The translations under genes and the position numbers were made by a program. Below the pieces are notes generated by a model. It had not been told where the DNA came from, ran no database searches, and saw only the letters and a program-made list of their open reading frames with translations. Shown here one piece after another: positions 63,709 to 64,000 of a stretch of DNA of 64,000 nucleotides; the first letter of the stretch is position 1; the number at the start of each line of letters is the position of its first letter. Where the stretch lies: NCBI GenBank assembly GCA_018436705.1, contig JAHDLA010000015.1, positions 62,001 to 126,000 of the forward strand. Reading direction: 5' to 3'. This DNA comes from Sedimentibacter sp. GTDB taxonomy: Bacteria > Bacillota > Clostridia > Tissierellales > Sedimentibacteraceae.

Positions 63709-64000
63709 ATGCCAAAAAATAATAATAAACCTGATAAAATAGAAAATAATTCTTCTGTAGAATATGTAAAATTACCATATGATTTTATACCTTTTCCAAA
63801 AAAGTGGGTGCCATATAACAAGGAAATGGATAAATTGCCTAGACATGACCGCTCAGGTAAACTGAACGGATACATAAAATATAAGATTCTGCCTGAATCG
63901 GATTTAGCGATTGAAACAAGGAATGGTACAGATAATACATTTATTTCGGGAAGTCAAATGTTGGGACGTGTCAGAATGAATGCGGAAATATTAAGTCAGG
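63709..64000 (+). CDS. RAMP protein of TIGR03986 (all1473) type, N-terminal part
   Basis: Reading from ATG 63709 (TTAGGAGGG upstream) gives 97 residues before the right edge. LPYDFIPFPKKW, GYIKYKILPES and FISGSQMLGRVRMNAEILS match the TIGR03986 opening (PYNFVPL..., then the IPGSSLRGMIR-like RAMP motif). Truncated by the window; the rest should follow. Confidence 0.7.
   Translation, partial: MPKNNNKPDKIENNSSVEYVKLPYDFIPFPKKWVPYNKEMDKLPRHDRSGKLNGYIKYKILPESDLAIETRNGTDNTFISGSQMLGRVRMNAEILSQ

Overview
The window is AT-rich DNA (roughly one third G+C) with strong AGGAGG-type ribosome sites, ATGA-coupled operons, lipoproteins with LAGC lipoboxes and no outer-membrane genes. Together with a sigma-54 regulon, an Na+-NQR-like operon, many radical SAM genes and a type I-B CRISPR system, this suggests an anaerobic low-GC Firmicute of the Clostridia (a Tissierellia/Sedimentibacter-like lineage is a guess). 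No rRNA, tRNA or insertion sequence was recognised.

Region 1 (1-4.4 kb): the N-terminal part of a PAS-containing, probably sigma-54-dependent activator on the minus strand, divergent from lysA, dapF and a DAACS-family symporter. A perfect -24/-12 promoter precedes lysA. Region 2 (4.4-13.5 kb, minus): a tightly packed operon of two GNAT-fold acyltransferases, four radical SAM proteins, one SAM methyltransferase and an EamA transporter, read here as an undescribed biosynthetic or modification pathway. Region 3 (13.8-21.2 kb): a GYGD potassium channel, an MDR oxidoreductase, pstSCAB with a small HAD phosphatase, a small coiled-coil protein and a BI-1 membrane protein. Region 4 (21.3-28.6 kb, minus): TetR regulator, flavodoxin-derived mini-ORF, ECF S/T/A components and two half-ABC transporters, probably a metal-chelate or siderophore uptake locus. 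Region 5 (28.7-33.0 kb): molybdenum locus (molybdopterin-binding protein, modABC, HTH-only ModE) with two matching ModE-type operators. Region 6 (33.2-37.8 kb): MBL hydrolase, NudC, HAD phosphatase, DUF1904 and a PatB/MalY C-S lyase. Region 7 (37.9-41.8 kb, minus): nqrBCDEF without nqrA.

Region 8 (42.4-64 kb, plus) is a compound CRISPR island. Array 1 (49 repeats) is followed by a subtilisin-like protease and a complete type I-B operon (cas6-cas8b-cas7-cas5-cas3-cas4-cas1-cas2). Array 2 (13 repeats) directly follows cas2, and then comes a type III-D-like operon: a predicted PD-(D/E)XK nuclease (DUF6602-like), an HD-less small Cas10, a small unknown protein, a Cas7, a Csx10-like protein, a tandem Cas7-Cas7 fusion, a Csx19-like protein and the start of a TIGR03986-like RAMP that runs off the right edge. 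The two arrays share a structured leader of the same length, and a single Cas6 and adaptation module appears to serve both effector complexes. Array 1 contains a 17-repeat central block of a repeat variant, flanked on both sides by the other variant, which records past recombination or replacement of the leader-end repeat.

All calls come from reading the sequence; no database search was run.
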